52,107 nucleotides of DNA from JBDNFP01 sp041689775. GTDB lineage: Bacteria; Bacteroidota; Bacteroidia; Cytophagales; Spirosomataceae. The stretch covers positions 1 through 52,107 of the forward strand of contig JBDNFP010000496.1 of the NCBI GenBank assembly GCA_041689775.1. The letters run 5' to 3'. Below, piece by piece: positions 1-8,402 of this stretch. The stretch's first letter is position 1. The number at the start of each line of letters is the position of its first letter. The translations under genes were made by a program, and so were the position numbers. The notes under the pieces were generated by a model that saw nothing but the letters and a program-made list of their open reading frames with translations, was not told the DNA's origin and searched no databases.

Positions 1-98
1 AGTGTGCATATGTTGCCCAAGCCAATTTGGTTATGGTATTTGCACGATTCATTGGTGCAGTATTGTAGCAGTTTGTATTTGTCAAAGTCAAGATCCAT
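1..98 (-). CDS. N-terminal fragment of an IS1-like transposase (zinc-finger part)
   Basis: An open frame starts with ATG at 98-96 and runs off the window after 32 codons. The peptide begins MDLDFDKYKLLQYC and carries a Cys14-x4-Cys19 pair followed by a His and a GLGN segment. This resembles the N-terminal zinc-binding region of IS1-type transposases found in Bacteroidota and cyanobacteria. The catalytic part is outside the window, so the family call rests on a short stretch. It starts about 40 bases inside the presumed element end, which is normal for a transposase gene. Confidence 0.45.
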   Translation of the reverse strand, partial: MDLDFDKYKLLQYCTNESCKYHNQIGLGNICT

Positions 99-137
99 GG
101 CACAAAGTTACGAATCATAAATTATATACCCAGTACC
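1..137 (-). mobile_element. 5' end of an IS1-like insertion sequence, cut by the window edge
   Basis: The drmB reading frame stops at 122 and is replaced by a short leader and a new reading frame. The left limit is the window edge. The right limit near 137 is inferred from the sequence GGTACTGGG read on the minus strand, which could be an element end since IS1-type ends begin with GGT. Only one end is visible, so inverted repeats and target duplication cannot be confirmed. The element lies inside drmB and reads in the same direction as the DISARM genes. Confidence 0.5.
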
Positions 138-880
138 GAACTTTTGGGTTGTCTTAAATTGAAAAGGCCCCGAAACGATCGCCATTTCTTACTTTGATCT
201 GGTAGAACTGCCGTTACTATCAAATTCCGTAAATCAGAGTATCGACTATCCGAACTCAAAAAAAATCGGGTACCAGGAGGAACACTTACATGATGAAGTA
301 CTTTCTCACCCTTCTCATCTTCTGTCTTAGTTGAGCTCTCACCTTGGCTTCTTCCTAGCACCCATTGATCCCAAGGTACATCAGCAATATCACCAGAAGC
401 AGAAGTCATCACAAAACGGATTTGTTCCATAACAACTTTCTTTCCGTTTGTCGATTTACAATACGGGCATTCAGGTGGTGTGGGTAAGTCTGATCCCTGA
501 AAATGCAACTTCCAACTTTCAAGAATATTGTCCAAATGCTCAAACCGCTGACAACTTGAACAGGAAAACCATCTTGGAAAATATTCAGCACCTATAATCT
601 TTTGTCCATTTGACGGCCCGTTGAAATTTAGCTGGTTTACAGGAACCCGTTTGATAGCTTTTAATTCTGTAAACTGTTTTCGAAGTCTTGCTACAAACCT
701 GGTATCCTGAATACTATTTTCCAAGTCATCATTTTTTATCCATGACCCAACCCAGCGTTCGTAGTAGGGCCATTGATCAAAAGGCTTAATGAGGATAGAG
801 CCATGCCTCGTTTCAATTAAAGAACCTATTCCACCATAAGAACTTATTAATTTCCGGGTTTGTATTTCTTCGTATTCCAC
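122..880 (-). pseudogene. drmB: DISARM protein DrmB (DUF1998 family), 3'-truncated
   Basis: This is the N-terminal part of DrmB, which works with the helicase DrmA as the core of the DISARM anti-phage system. The start is GTG at 880, 10 bases after the drmA stop, with no ATG available upstream in frame. The N terminus holds the DrmB-type SSYGGIGSLIE segment (residues 13-23). A four-cysteine zinc site follows (Cys107, Cys110, Cys138, Cys141). Only 252 codons are present, while DrmB is normally roughly 600 residues. The last codons before the stop appear to read into an insertion sequence. The rest of the gene should lie beyond the element, off the window. Assignment depends on its position after drmE and drmA. 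Confidence 0.72.
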
Positions 881-890
881 GCCTTTTTGA

Positions 891-3800
891 TTATACTTTT
901 GGTGATGAAGGAATAATTTTAATGATACTGCTTGTATCTACTTCTCGCATAGATTCCATGAGGTTCCAGTCCGAATTGAACATATCCGAAGGATCAATCA
1001 ACCCTTTGCTTTTATTTTTGTATTGCAGACTTGTAATTTCCGTAGCCTTTTGTACCCATTTATCATTCAACTTTATAAGCAGTTGCTCCGCATAGGCTTT
1101 TTGCGTTGGGTCCTGAATCCGTTTCATCAGTAATTCTTTTACTTTTAAAAAATCGCCATTTTCATAATTTACTGCATCACTGTTGCTTGCACGCCCCTGC
1201 ATGTGTCGAACATGAGTAATAAGCAGGCTTTTCAACATTTTTTCTAAGGTTATTTCGGTATAAGGAGTCACACTTAGCGGCTCTACGTGCTGGTAGTAGG
1301 CAGAATTGATACTTAGATAGTTTTCGAAAAGCGATTTTTCACGAGCCTTATTAGGATCCATTAGGTTAATTACCAGTCCTTTTTTCTCACGTCCTACCCT
1401 ACTCGAAGCTTGAATATATTCGGCAATATTCCGAGGTTGACCGTTCATCAACATAATATTCAAACGACTAATATCAATTCCTACCGAAAGCATATTAGTA
1501 GCCAGCACTAAGTCTATTGTATTTTCCACCTGTCTATTCCCAGTCTTCTCATTCTTGCCCAATACAAACGACTGACTTAACTTATCTAGCACTTGCTTGA
1601 TCTCATGGCTAGGAACACGACTAGTAAGTTCAGATGCCCGGTAATCTAATCCACGATAATTAAACCCCAAAGCTGGGTGCATTTTGTAGCGATGGTGTAA
1701 CGATTCTAACGTCTCCTTCAAGCGAGCTCCCACATCATTATAAGCTCGCCCCACATCACGAAGACTGTTATAGTAGGATACAATCGTCCAGTATGGATCA
1801 ATGAATCTAATCGCACCCTGCTCACCTTCCGGACCTGACAGATATTGTTGGTAAAGCTCTATCCGGGCATACAGTAAATGAGCCAAAATCTGGATCTGAG
1901 TCTCAAGGCTTGATTTTCCAGATGGCATAAAACCAACGTGCCTTCGCTGACTATTATCATTTACATAGGAAAAGAAATTATCATCGTAGGTTATCCCCGG
2001 CGCAGGAAATATACTTACTTTCCGATTATACAAGCCCAAAATCTGTTGACTAGTGTTACGTGTAGTGGCGGTTGATGCCACAATTTTAGGAATACGGTTT
2101 TCTCTGGAGCAGAGTTCCAGAATAATGGTTTCAAATAGTCCAACCACTGACCCAAGCGGACCACTCAAAAGGTGCAGCTCATCCTGAATAATCAAATCGG
2201 GGGGTAGTTTTTCCTTATTCAGCGAATTGAACAGCTGGTGTCCCTGTTCTATATGAGGAAGCTGAGCAAATTTATCTACCGTTCCAAACAATAGAGTTGG
2301 TCTCTTCTGATAAATTTGTTCGTCAATAAAGTAAATGGGTAGTTCCGATTTAAAATGACAAAACTTGTTGAGACAATGTGTTTTAAAACTATTTTTTCTT
2401 GACTCAAAGCCCATCACCAACATCCCTGTCTTTGGATGTACAGAAACAAGATTACAACCACACCAGGGACAATTTCTGAGTGGGAACTTGTTCTTAGTAC
2501 TAACACTAGGATTTTTTTTCGTTAATTCGTTAGCTAACTCATCAACCTCTTTGTGTGCCTCTTCTAATTTATTTGAAGTAGTAGATTTACCCACCCACAT
2601 ACCAATAGAGATAGGTGTGCTTCCTAAACTCTTGTCGCCCGTTTCTGCCAACTTAGTTCTCAAAAACTCTAAGGCCACAATAAGTTTAGAGGCCCGTTCA
2701 AACTGTTGGGCGGTCAATAGCCGTAAAGTATATCGCATGATAACCGCTACTCCATCACATGCATTAGGGTTAGAAATGTTTCGAAGCAATATAGTGTAAG
2801 CAGTCAATGCCAAGTAGGCTTCCGTTTTTCCCCCTCCCGTAGGAAACCAAATCAAGTCCACAATCTCACGTGAATTTTTAGTAGGGTCTTCCGGATAAGC
2901 CATGTCTTTCAAGTTCAACAAAAGAAAAGCTAACTGGAAAGGACGATATTGAGGCTCTGGGTGATCGTTGTCAAAATAATTATAATCGCGAAAATATTCC
3001 AATAAAGTATACTTTGCATCCGCCAACCCTTCGAAGTCTTTTATCTCCTTTGTTTTGCTGCCAAAGTATTCATTTTTATCCCTCGAAATAATCATCTGGA
3101 TATACATTGCCGTATTAGCGAGCTGGAAACATCGAAAAATATGATCGTTCTCCAGAGCCACTATATTTAATCGTAAGCGGGCTATCAGATCTTCATGTGT
3201 TTTTAATAAAGGGTTGTATAATCTTTCACTATCTATATCTTTTTTGGCTTTAATACGCTGCCTATCTAGCCATTGGGCATAGTTGTCGACAAACTTATTT
3301 AGCCGTTTCTGGATTTCGCCTCGACCAAGTTCAGTCCATATGGAAAGGTTTTTGAGTTTTGAGACTTCGCGTACTTCAATTGGTATCTCCTTCCGGAAAG
3401 CATTACTATAATGCCGGATATCTGCCATTGGAAGGTGAGTTGTTTTTATACCCTCGACCTGATTATCCTGTGGCCAGCATACAGAGCAACTATGACCAAT
3501 ACCATAGGATTTAACCTCCCGATATTGGTAACTGATAGTTTCTGCCTCCTCATCGTAGGGATTCCTAAACTGATGTAGTTTATAAGGTAGGATTCTCCTT
3601 TGGTGAACTTCGATTGCTACTTGGAATAGGCATTTTTGGTTCAGCGAATCATTACCATTTGAAAACTTGGTTCCGGGATGATCCGTTGAGCTATTTTCCA
3701 ATAGAATCTTTACATACATACGCTCCTCTCTTAGGATAGTACGTACATGATAGGAAGCCCCCAGAGTTGTTTTAGCATCTACCTCCTTTTTCCACAGCTT

Positions 3801-4577
3801 TTCCGAAAAAGTCTTATTCTCGTTTGGTAAAGCTATTTCTAAATGTTCCCTAATTTCGGTGCGTTTCCAAAAAGTATCACTCAATAGGGACCAAACCTTT
3901 TGGTATCCATCAGAACTAAGAATTTCTTCCGATTCCTTATACCGGCTACGTAAGCCATTGCTGGTTTCTTTAGTGCCTTCTGCCGTGAGAGATATGGTGT
4001 TATCTGTGAAGGTAATCAGGTCGTTGATTGGGTTTGCAGTCAATTGGGTAAGTTGAACCAATCGATTATACTCGTGCTCACTCAATGCTATTTTACGTTC
4101 TGTCTTTGACTGCTTTTCATAAATACCAAACCGAAAAATTACAGGTAAGCTTTCCGTTGATTGCGACACGCAAAAGGAGAGACCCATATTGGTAGGAAAG
4201 TAGTAATTAGCTGAAGCCCGACCTAAGTCCTCGGTCTCATCCAATGCCTCGAGACTTGGCGGACCTTTTACACCTTTATTTTCTGATTGAGCCTTCTCCT
4301 CTTTATCAGGAGTTGGCTCATCTAAATCAGTAGCCTCAGGCTCTAAGGCATTTTCTCCTATTCTGCCTTCTAATTCAATTTGATCACCTATGGTTGAATG
4401 GGTAGCCGTACGTTTTGGAAAGAGAATACCTCCAAAATAGCGACGAACAGGATAATCGCTTAAAACTTCGGCCTGATCATCTGGCCAAAGAGTTTCAGAG
4501 CCGGGTCCAATGAGCCCAACTTGCAAGCGGTTTAAAAAGGCGGCTCGGTTCTGGTCAGTTTCGAGTGGTGTGGACAT
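891..4577 (-). CDS. drmA: DISARM helicase DrmA
   Basis: Large superfamily 2 helicase of the DISARM system, about 1228 residues. Motifs read in order (approximate residue numbers): Walker A FPTGGGKTEAY near 577; a four-cysteine zinc site (CPWCGC ... CLNKFC) near 705 in a long insert between motifs I and II; a DExH-type box QDELH near 794; motif III STATT near 834; and the C-terminal helicase motifs ATNMLSVGID near 1026 and QASSRVGR near 1052. DrmA is thought to bind and remodel DNA as phage genomes enter. I chose the ATG at 4577, just after the drmE stop, rather than an upstream TTG at 4604 that overlaps drmE. The gene is intact and sits between drmE and the broken drmB, so one transcript is likely. 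Confidence 0.85.
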   Translation of the reverse strand: MSTPLETDQNRAAFLNRLQVGLIGPGSETLWPDDQAEVLSDYPVRRYFGGILFPKRTATHSTIGDQIELEGRIGENALEPEATDLDEPTPDKEEKAQSENKGVKGPPSLEALDETEDLGRASANYYFPTNMGLSFCVSQSTESLPVIFRFGIYEKQSKTERKIALSEHEYNRLVQLTQLTANPINDLITFTDNTISLTAEGTKETSNGLRSRYKESEEILSSDGYQKVWSLLSDTFWKRTEIREHLEIALPNENKTFSEKLWKKEVDAKTTLGASYHVRTILREERMYVKILLENSSTDHPGTKFSNGNDSLNQKCLFQVAIEVHQRRILPYKLHQFRNPYDEEAETISYQYREVKSYGIGHSCSVCWPQDNQVEGIKTTHLPMADIRHYSNAFRKEIPIEVREVSKLKNLSIWTELGRGEIQKRLNKFVDNYAQWLDRQRIKAKKDIDSERLYNPLLKTHEDLIARLRLNIVALENDHIFRCFQLANTAMYIQMIISRDKNEYFGSKTKEIKDFEGLADAKYTLLEYFRDYNYFDNDHPEPQYRPFQLAFLLLNLKDMAYPEDPTKNSREIVDLIWFPTGGGKTEAYLALTAYTILLRNISNPNACDGVAVIMRYTLRLLTAQQFERASKLIVALEFLRTKLAETGDKSLGSTPISIGMWVGKSTTSNKLEEAHKEVDELANELTKKNPSVSTKNKFPLRNCPWCGCNLVSVHPKTGMLVMGFESRKNSFKTHCLNKFCHFKSELPIYFIDEQIYQKRPTLLFGTVDKFAQLPHIEQGHQLFNSLNKEKLPPDLIIQDELHLLSGPLGSVVGLFETIILELCSRENRIPKIVASTATTRNTSQQILGLYNRKVSIFPAPGITYDDNFFSYVNDNSQRRHVGFMPSGKSSLETQIQILAHLLYARIELYQQYLSGPEGEQGAIRFIDPYWTIVSYYNSLRDVGRAYNDVGARLKETLESLHHRYKMHPALGFNYRGLDYRASELTSRVPSHEIKQVLDKLSQSFVLGKNEKTGNRQVENTIDLVLATNMLSVGIDISRLNIMLMNGQPRNIAEYIQASSRVGREKKGLVINLMDPNKAREKSLFENYLSINSAYYQHVEPLSVTPYTEITLEKMLKSLLITHVRHMQGRASNSDAVNYENGDFLKVKELLMKRIQDPTQKAYAEQLLIKLNDKWVQKATEITSLQYKNKSKGLIDPSDMFNSDWNLMESMREVDTSSIIKIIPSSPKV

Positions 4578-4590
4578 TTTTAGTTTTGTT

Positions 4591-7020
4591 TTATCGGTTT
4601 TCAACGGAGAACACTATCTTTTCTTGGATTGACTCCCTAAGGTTGTTGATTAAATCATCAGGAAGCAGGCTAAGCACGGGTCCCTTGACTGTTGTACCTG
4701 AATTTTCAAAAAGCAATAACTCACTCCCCAGTGCATGTCCAATACTTTGCCGAATGCTTTTATCTTTTTTCTTGTAATACAGTACCTGATTAAATTCACT
4801 ACTGAATGGCGATTCTGAACCTTTAAATCGATGGCTCAAACCTAGAATTGCTTTAAGTGTAGTATAACGAGGGAAGCGTGTGGAGTTATTATTTTGCAAA
4901 TAACTAATCAGTACCTGCTGAGTGAAGGTATATCCGTGCCTTCTGAGCTCTTGGTATAGTCTTTCGATATCTCTATTAAAATACTGATAAAATATATCAC
5001 CTAGTTCACCACGCCACAAACGGGTGGCAAACTGTATTTTCTCGTATAACCCTTGATCATCCATAGTTTGAATCACTTCCTCAAAAGCCTCATTATCTGT
5101 ATTTTGATAGAATCTAATTCGGTTTCCAGGCATTAGACTACCTACTACCACAATATTTCTCTGGCCATCCTCCTCCAAGCGTTCTACTCGTCGGTTAAGG
5201 TGAGTATCCGATTTGCTTTGATCTGTAAATCTGATGCAACAAGGTTTAGATACCCATTCAGAACTAACTTCATCTTTCGGAATATAAGACTCCTCTGTAT
5301 TTATTTTAAATAAATCCTCGATCCGGGTGGTATTAGTAAAATCAAGTGGAATTGGCGGTGGGAATTCGAGACGACATTCCGTCCAATGATGGCGGTCCCT
5401 ATGCCTAACTTTTGCCATCTCCGATAATAAATAGCTTCTCAAAATGTAATCTGGGTACTGATCTTCCAGGCCCTCATATGCCAAAATTATAACGGGTATC
5501 GTTAATAAGGACAGTTGATCTAATAGCTTAGAACTTTGGCTTAGCTCTGGAACAAAAAGCATTCCTTTGGTTTGATTTGGCAAATATTTTTCTGGCGATT
5601 CTGCCCATTGAGATAGGGTTTCAACAGTTTGATGATGCCAACGGCGAGATGCTACTCCACGTATAATAGGTTGGCCTACCAGTGCCTGAGCTTGTTGCTC
5701 ATGTCCGACCATCACCCAAGAGCGGCGAAGGTGTTTTTCCTCACAATATCGACACAGGAAATCCCATTTTTGATTATTAGCTAGGAAGTACCTATGTATC
5801 CGTAAGAAAAGTTGCTGCACAGGCAGCGAGTACTCGCTAATTTTTTCAGGATCATAAATATTTGCATCGTACCAATGTTCGTCCCACTCTGATTCAGCAA
5901 ATCGATTTAAAATGCGTTCCAAGTAATACTGCAAACAGTTATTTCGATCCTGGCTTTCCGGAATTGCTAGCCTGAGGTAAGGTCGTAGCCATGATAAACA
6001 CTCTTTTAAATTTATATTCAATGTATTTTGGTAATCTTGAATAACCATTTCTAGTTCTTCAACTAGCTCAACTAGCTTAGGCGCGGACACCAAGTCGATA
6101 GTAAGTGCAGACACCATTTTCCCTCTTAAGTACTGTATCTCGGTTGAAGTCAACTCCCATTTAGTCGCACCTTCAACTGGCTCATCACCAATTAGCAAAA
6201 CACGTTCAATTTCTCCTGCGTTGAGGCGATTGCGGATTAATGGGAGAGAGTCACGGTAACGGTTAGCCCCAACCACTACCATTTCGTTGAATTCTTGACC
6301 GTCATAAAGAATATAATCAACGGCAGCTACATCCTTACATGACTCGATCATGGGTTGGATCGGCAAATGATGAGCTGTTAGCTCTCCATTTTGTTTAAAA
6401 TACCGCAAGGGTAAACAATCATTAATTTTCCACAACTCTCCTTCGGCTAGTACAATTGTTCGATGCTTAAATTCTGACAATAACGGTAATTTAGCTTCAT
6501 TTAATTTAGTCCTAAAAAATGCTTGATAATCTTTTAGACTTCCAGCGGTTGCTCTTTTTTGGTATTTATACTGTTTTAGAGGCAACAACCTTACTGGCTC
6601 TTTAAACTTAACTTCGTAAATCCCATCCTTCCCTTTCGCAGGAAAAGCTGGACTAATTCGCCACTTGTTCTTCCCAACAGGTGATTTCACCACATAAATG
6701 TCATTCTTACGAAATACTAAGTCTCCCTCCGTTGGTAAGTAAAACTCCTCCTGAGAGGTAATATAGTTTTGCTCATATTTGACAACGGCCAAAGTATACA
6801 ACAGCACCTCGTTAAAATTTGGACCGAGGGCAAAGGAGGGTATGTTTAAATGGATAAGGCTGGTTTCGGGAGTTATCGGACTACTTAGAATTTTGTAGAG
6901 TAATCCAGATATGAAGCGGTCAAATGGGCTCCAACCAGGTTCAGAGATATACTGGGATAAATACTCAAACTCAGTTCTTAAGCATTCGATGTAGGCAATG
7001 GTACTAGAATGAGTGGACAT
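4591..7020 (-). CDS. drmE: DISARM class 2 protein DrmE
   Basis: An 809-residue protein directly upstream of drmA. Its size and position fit DrmE, the accessory gene that defines class 2 DISARM and whose biochemical role is unclear. I see no classical nuclease or ATPase motif. There is no signal peptide or membrane segment, so it should be cytoplasmic. A central stretch (VVVGANRYRDSLPLIRNR, then VLLIGDEP) looks like an alpha/beta fold. The ATG at 7020 follows an A-rich leader very similar to that of drmA. It is the first gene of the locus, so the promoter should lie in 7021-7329. The drmMII methylase and drmC are not on this side; if present they are off the left edge. Confidence 0.7.
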   Translation of the reverse strand: MSTHSSTIAYIECLRTEFEYLSQYISEPGWSPFDRFISGLLYKILSSPITPETSLIHLNIPSFALGPNFNEVLLYTLAVVKYEQNYITSQEEFYLPTEGDLVFRKNDIYVVKSPVGKNKWRISPAFPAKGKDGIYEVKFKEPVRLLPLKQYKYQKRATAGSLKDYQAFFRTKLNEAKLPLLSEFKHRTIVLAEGELWKINDCLPLRYFKQNGELTAHHLPIQPMIESCKDVAAVDYILYDGQEFNEMVVVGANRYRDSLPLIRNRLNAGEIERVLLIGDEPVEGATKWELTSTEIQYLRGKMVSALTIDLVSAPKLVELVEELEMVIQDYQNTLNINLKECLSWLRPYLRLAIPESQDRNNCLQYYLERILNRFAESEWDEHWYDANIYDPEKISEYSLPVQQLFLRIHRYFLANNQKWDFLCRYCEEKHLRRSWVMVGHEQQAQALVGQPIIRGVASRRWHHQTVETLSQWAESPEKYLPNQTKGMLFVPELSQSSKLLDQLSLLTIPVIILAYEGLEDQYPDYILRSYLLSEMAKVRHRDRHHWTECRLEFPPPIPLDFTNTTRIEDLFKINTEESYIPKDEVSSEWVSKPCCIRFTDQSKSDTHLNRRVERLEEDGQRNIVVVGSLMPGNRIRFYQNTDNEAFEEVIQTMDDQGLYEKIQFATRLWRGELGDIFYQYFNRDIERLYQELRRHGYTFTQQVLISYLQNNNSTRFPRYTTLKAILGLSHRFKGSESPFSSEFNQVLYYKKKDKSIRQSIGHALGSELLLFENSGTTVKGPVLSLLPDDLINNLRESIQEKIVFSVENR

Positions 7021-7329
7021 TTTAGTGATTTTATTGGGTGTGTAATTTTACAGATTTGAAACGCAAAAACTAATCTTTTACTTAAATATCCTTGATTAAT
7101 TGATAAAGGAAAAAAGTCGCGATAAGCATTCAATTTTAAACACTGCTACAATATAATAATTTGGATTAAAGCTGTAATAAATATGAGGAAAATTTTATAA
7201 AAAAAATAACTTTTTAGTTATGCAAATAACTTTATATGAAGGTTATTTTTTATTAAATATTTCATTGTGAAACAGTTGAATAAATAACTACATTGGCCGT
7301 CAGGCATTTTAGCAAGCTTAAAAAACCTC
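7021..7329. promoter_or_regulatory. AT-rich gap upstream of drmE with direct and inverted repeats
   Basis: This 309-bp gap has no convincing gene. It must hold the end of the DUF4249 transcript (stop at 7330) and the drmE promoter. Visible structure: the 9-mer AATAACTTT occurs at 7205-7213 and again at 7225-7233, exactly 20 bases apart. The arms ATAACT (7206-7211) and AGTTAT (7216-7221) form one inverted repeat. AAATAAC (7224-7230) and GTTATTT (7242-7248) form a second. The 20-bp spacing puts both copies on the same DNA face, which suits an operator, but a terminator hairpin is also possible. Confidence 0.4.
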
Positions 7330-8394
7330 CTAATTCACCCAACCCGCCGGCCGAACGGCTGTCCGGGAAGGTATCTCCTGACAAGGACGACATTCGTTAA
7401 CCAGAAAATACGAAGGCTCATTGATACGGGCTGCTACCGGAGCATTGTCCCGCCGGATATACACTACCTTTTTGGATACCCCTCCCACTTTAAAATAACC
7501 AAGTGCCGACTCCTTGCCGGTCGCCGTTGCTTTGAAGATATTTCCACGGACTGGGGCTGGTGGCAAGTCAAAGGTGCTTCCTGTATTTTGGGTCTGGTCC
7601 TTTAAGAGTTTTAAATAGTTGTAGGCCTCTTTCGTAAGACTGAATAGCTCCACGTTCAGATAGTAAGGGCTATCTTTATCATAAGGCACGTTGGTAACAA
7701 ACTGTCGAAGGGTAGCACCTTGTTGCACAAATTTATCAGAGGATATATTGATCTCCCCAAAACTAAAATCAATGTTCCAGCAGGGCGTGCAACAGCGGTA
7801 GCGGGGCTTTATTCGTCCTGCGCCCGGCGGTATTACCACGCCACATTCATCCACTAATTCGTAATGCTTCCAGGCAATCTGGTAGTAGCTATCGTCGGTT
7901 GCATTATCCTTGAAGGAGATTTCAACCGGGAATACTCCCCATGCTTTACCAGGCACTGGACTGTATGTGTAGGTAGCATTTTCAATATCCGGAGCTTTGG
8001 ACAACTTCTGCGGGGTCGATTGGTACAGTTGCCCGTCGGCGGTTTTAAAGTGAAGTGTATAGCTATCTCCTATGATGGGTACAAATCCCGGCAGCGGACG
8101 GAAATTCCCCAGCCCGTCGTCCTGCCAATTGGTTCGTACCTCATTTTGATTGGTTGTCCATACCTCCGCCCCACGTACCCGGATGCTAAAAACACTTTCT
8201 TCGCTGTTATAGCCAGCCGTATAGGTCAGGTTAACCAGATTATCACCCGGAAAATCGGTTAAAGTACCCTCAACTACCAGCTTTCTCTCTTTCCCAACCA
8301 GTCCGGGGTTAAAAGGCTCCACGCAGGCTTGCAAGCACATGGCTAGCATAATTATCCCAACATGGTATACTCGCATCATAGATTTACGGTTCAT
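7330..8394 (-). CDS. DUF4249 domain lipoprotein
   Basis: About 354 residues. The N terminus MNRKSMMRVYHVGIIMLAMC leads to a lipobox (LQAC), so this is a lipoprotein, probably at the outer membrane. The following VVEGTLTDFPG...VNLTYT is the usual opening of DUF4249 proteins. These occur beside TonB-dependent receptors in Bacteroidota; their function is unknown and a role as partner of the receptor is inferred. A cysteine-rich patch (RYRCCTPCWN, then NECRPC near the C terminus) could bind metal or form disulfides. The chosen ATG at 8394 is 8 bases after the stop of the receptor gene; a TTG at 8406 overlapping that stop is the alternative. Confidence 0.85.
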   Translation of the reverse strand: MNRKSMMRVYHVGIIMLAMCLQACVEPFNPGLVGKERKLVVEGTLTDFPGDNLVNLTYTAGYNSEESVFSIRVRGAEVWTTNQNEVRTNWQDDGLGNFRPLPGFVPIIGDSYTLHFKTADGQLYQSTPQKLSKAPDIENATYTYSPVPGKAWGVFPVEISFKDNATDDSYYQIAWKHYELVDECGVVIPPGAGRIKPRYRCCTPCWNIDFSFGEINISSDKFVQQGATLRQFVTNVPYDKDSPYYLNVELFSLTKEAYNYLKLLKDQTQNTGSTFDLPPAPVRGNIFKATATGKESALGYFKVGGVSKKVVYIRRDNAPVAARINEPSYFLVNECRPCQEIPSRTAVRPAGWVN

Positions 8395-8402
8395 ATCGGT
8401 GA

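Noticed and set aside
2365..2799. A 144-codon plus-strand frame
   Set aside because: Lies fully antisense to drmA in a motif-bearing region; composition is not protein-like.
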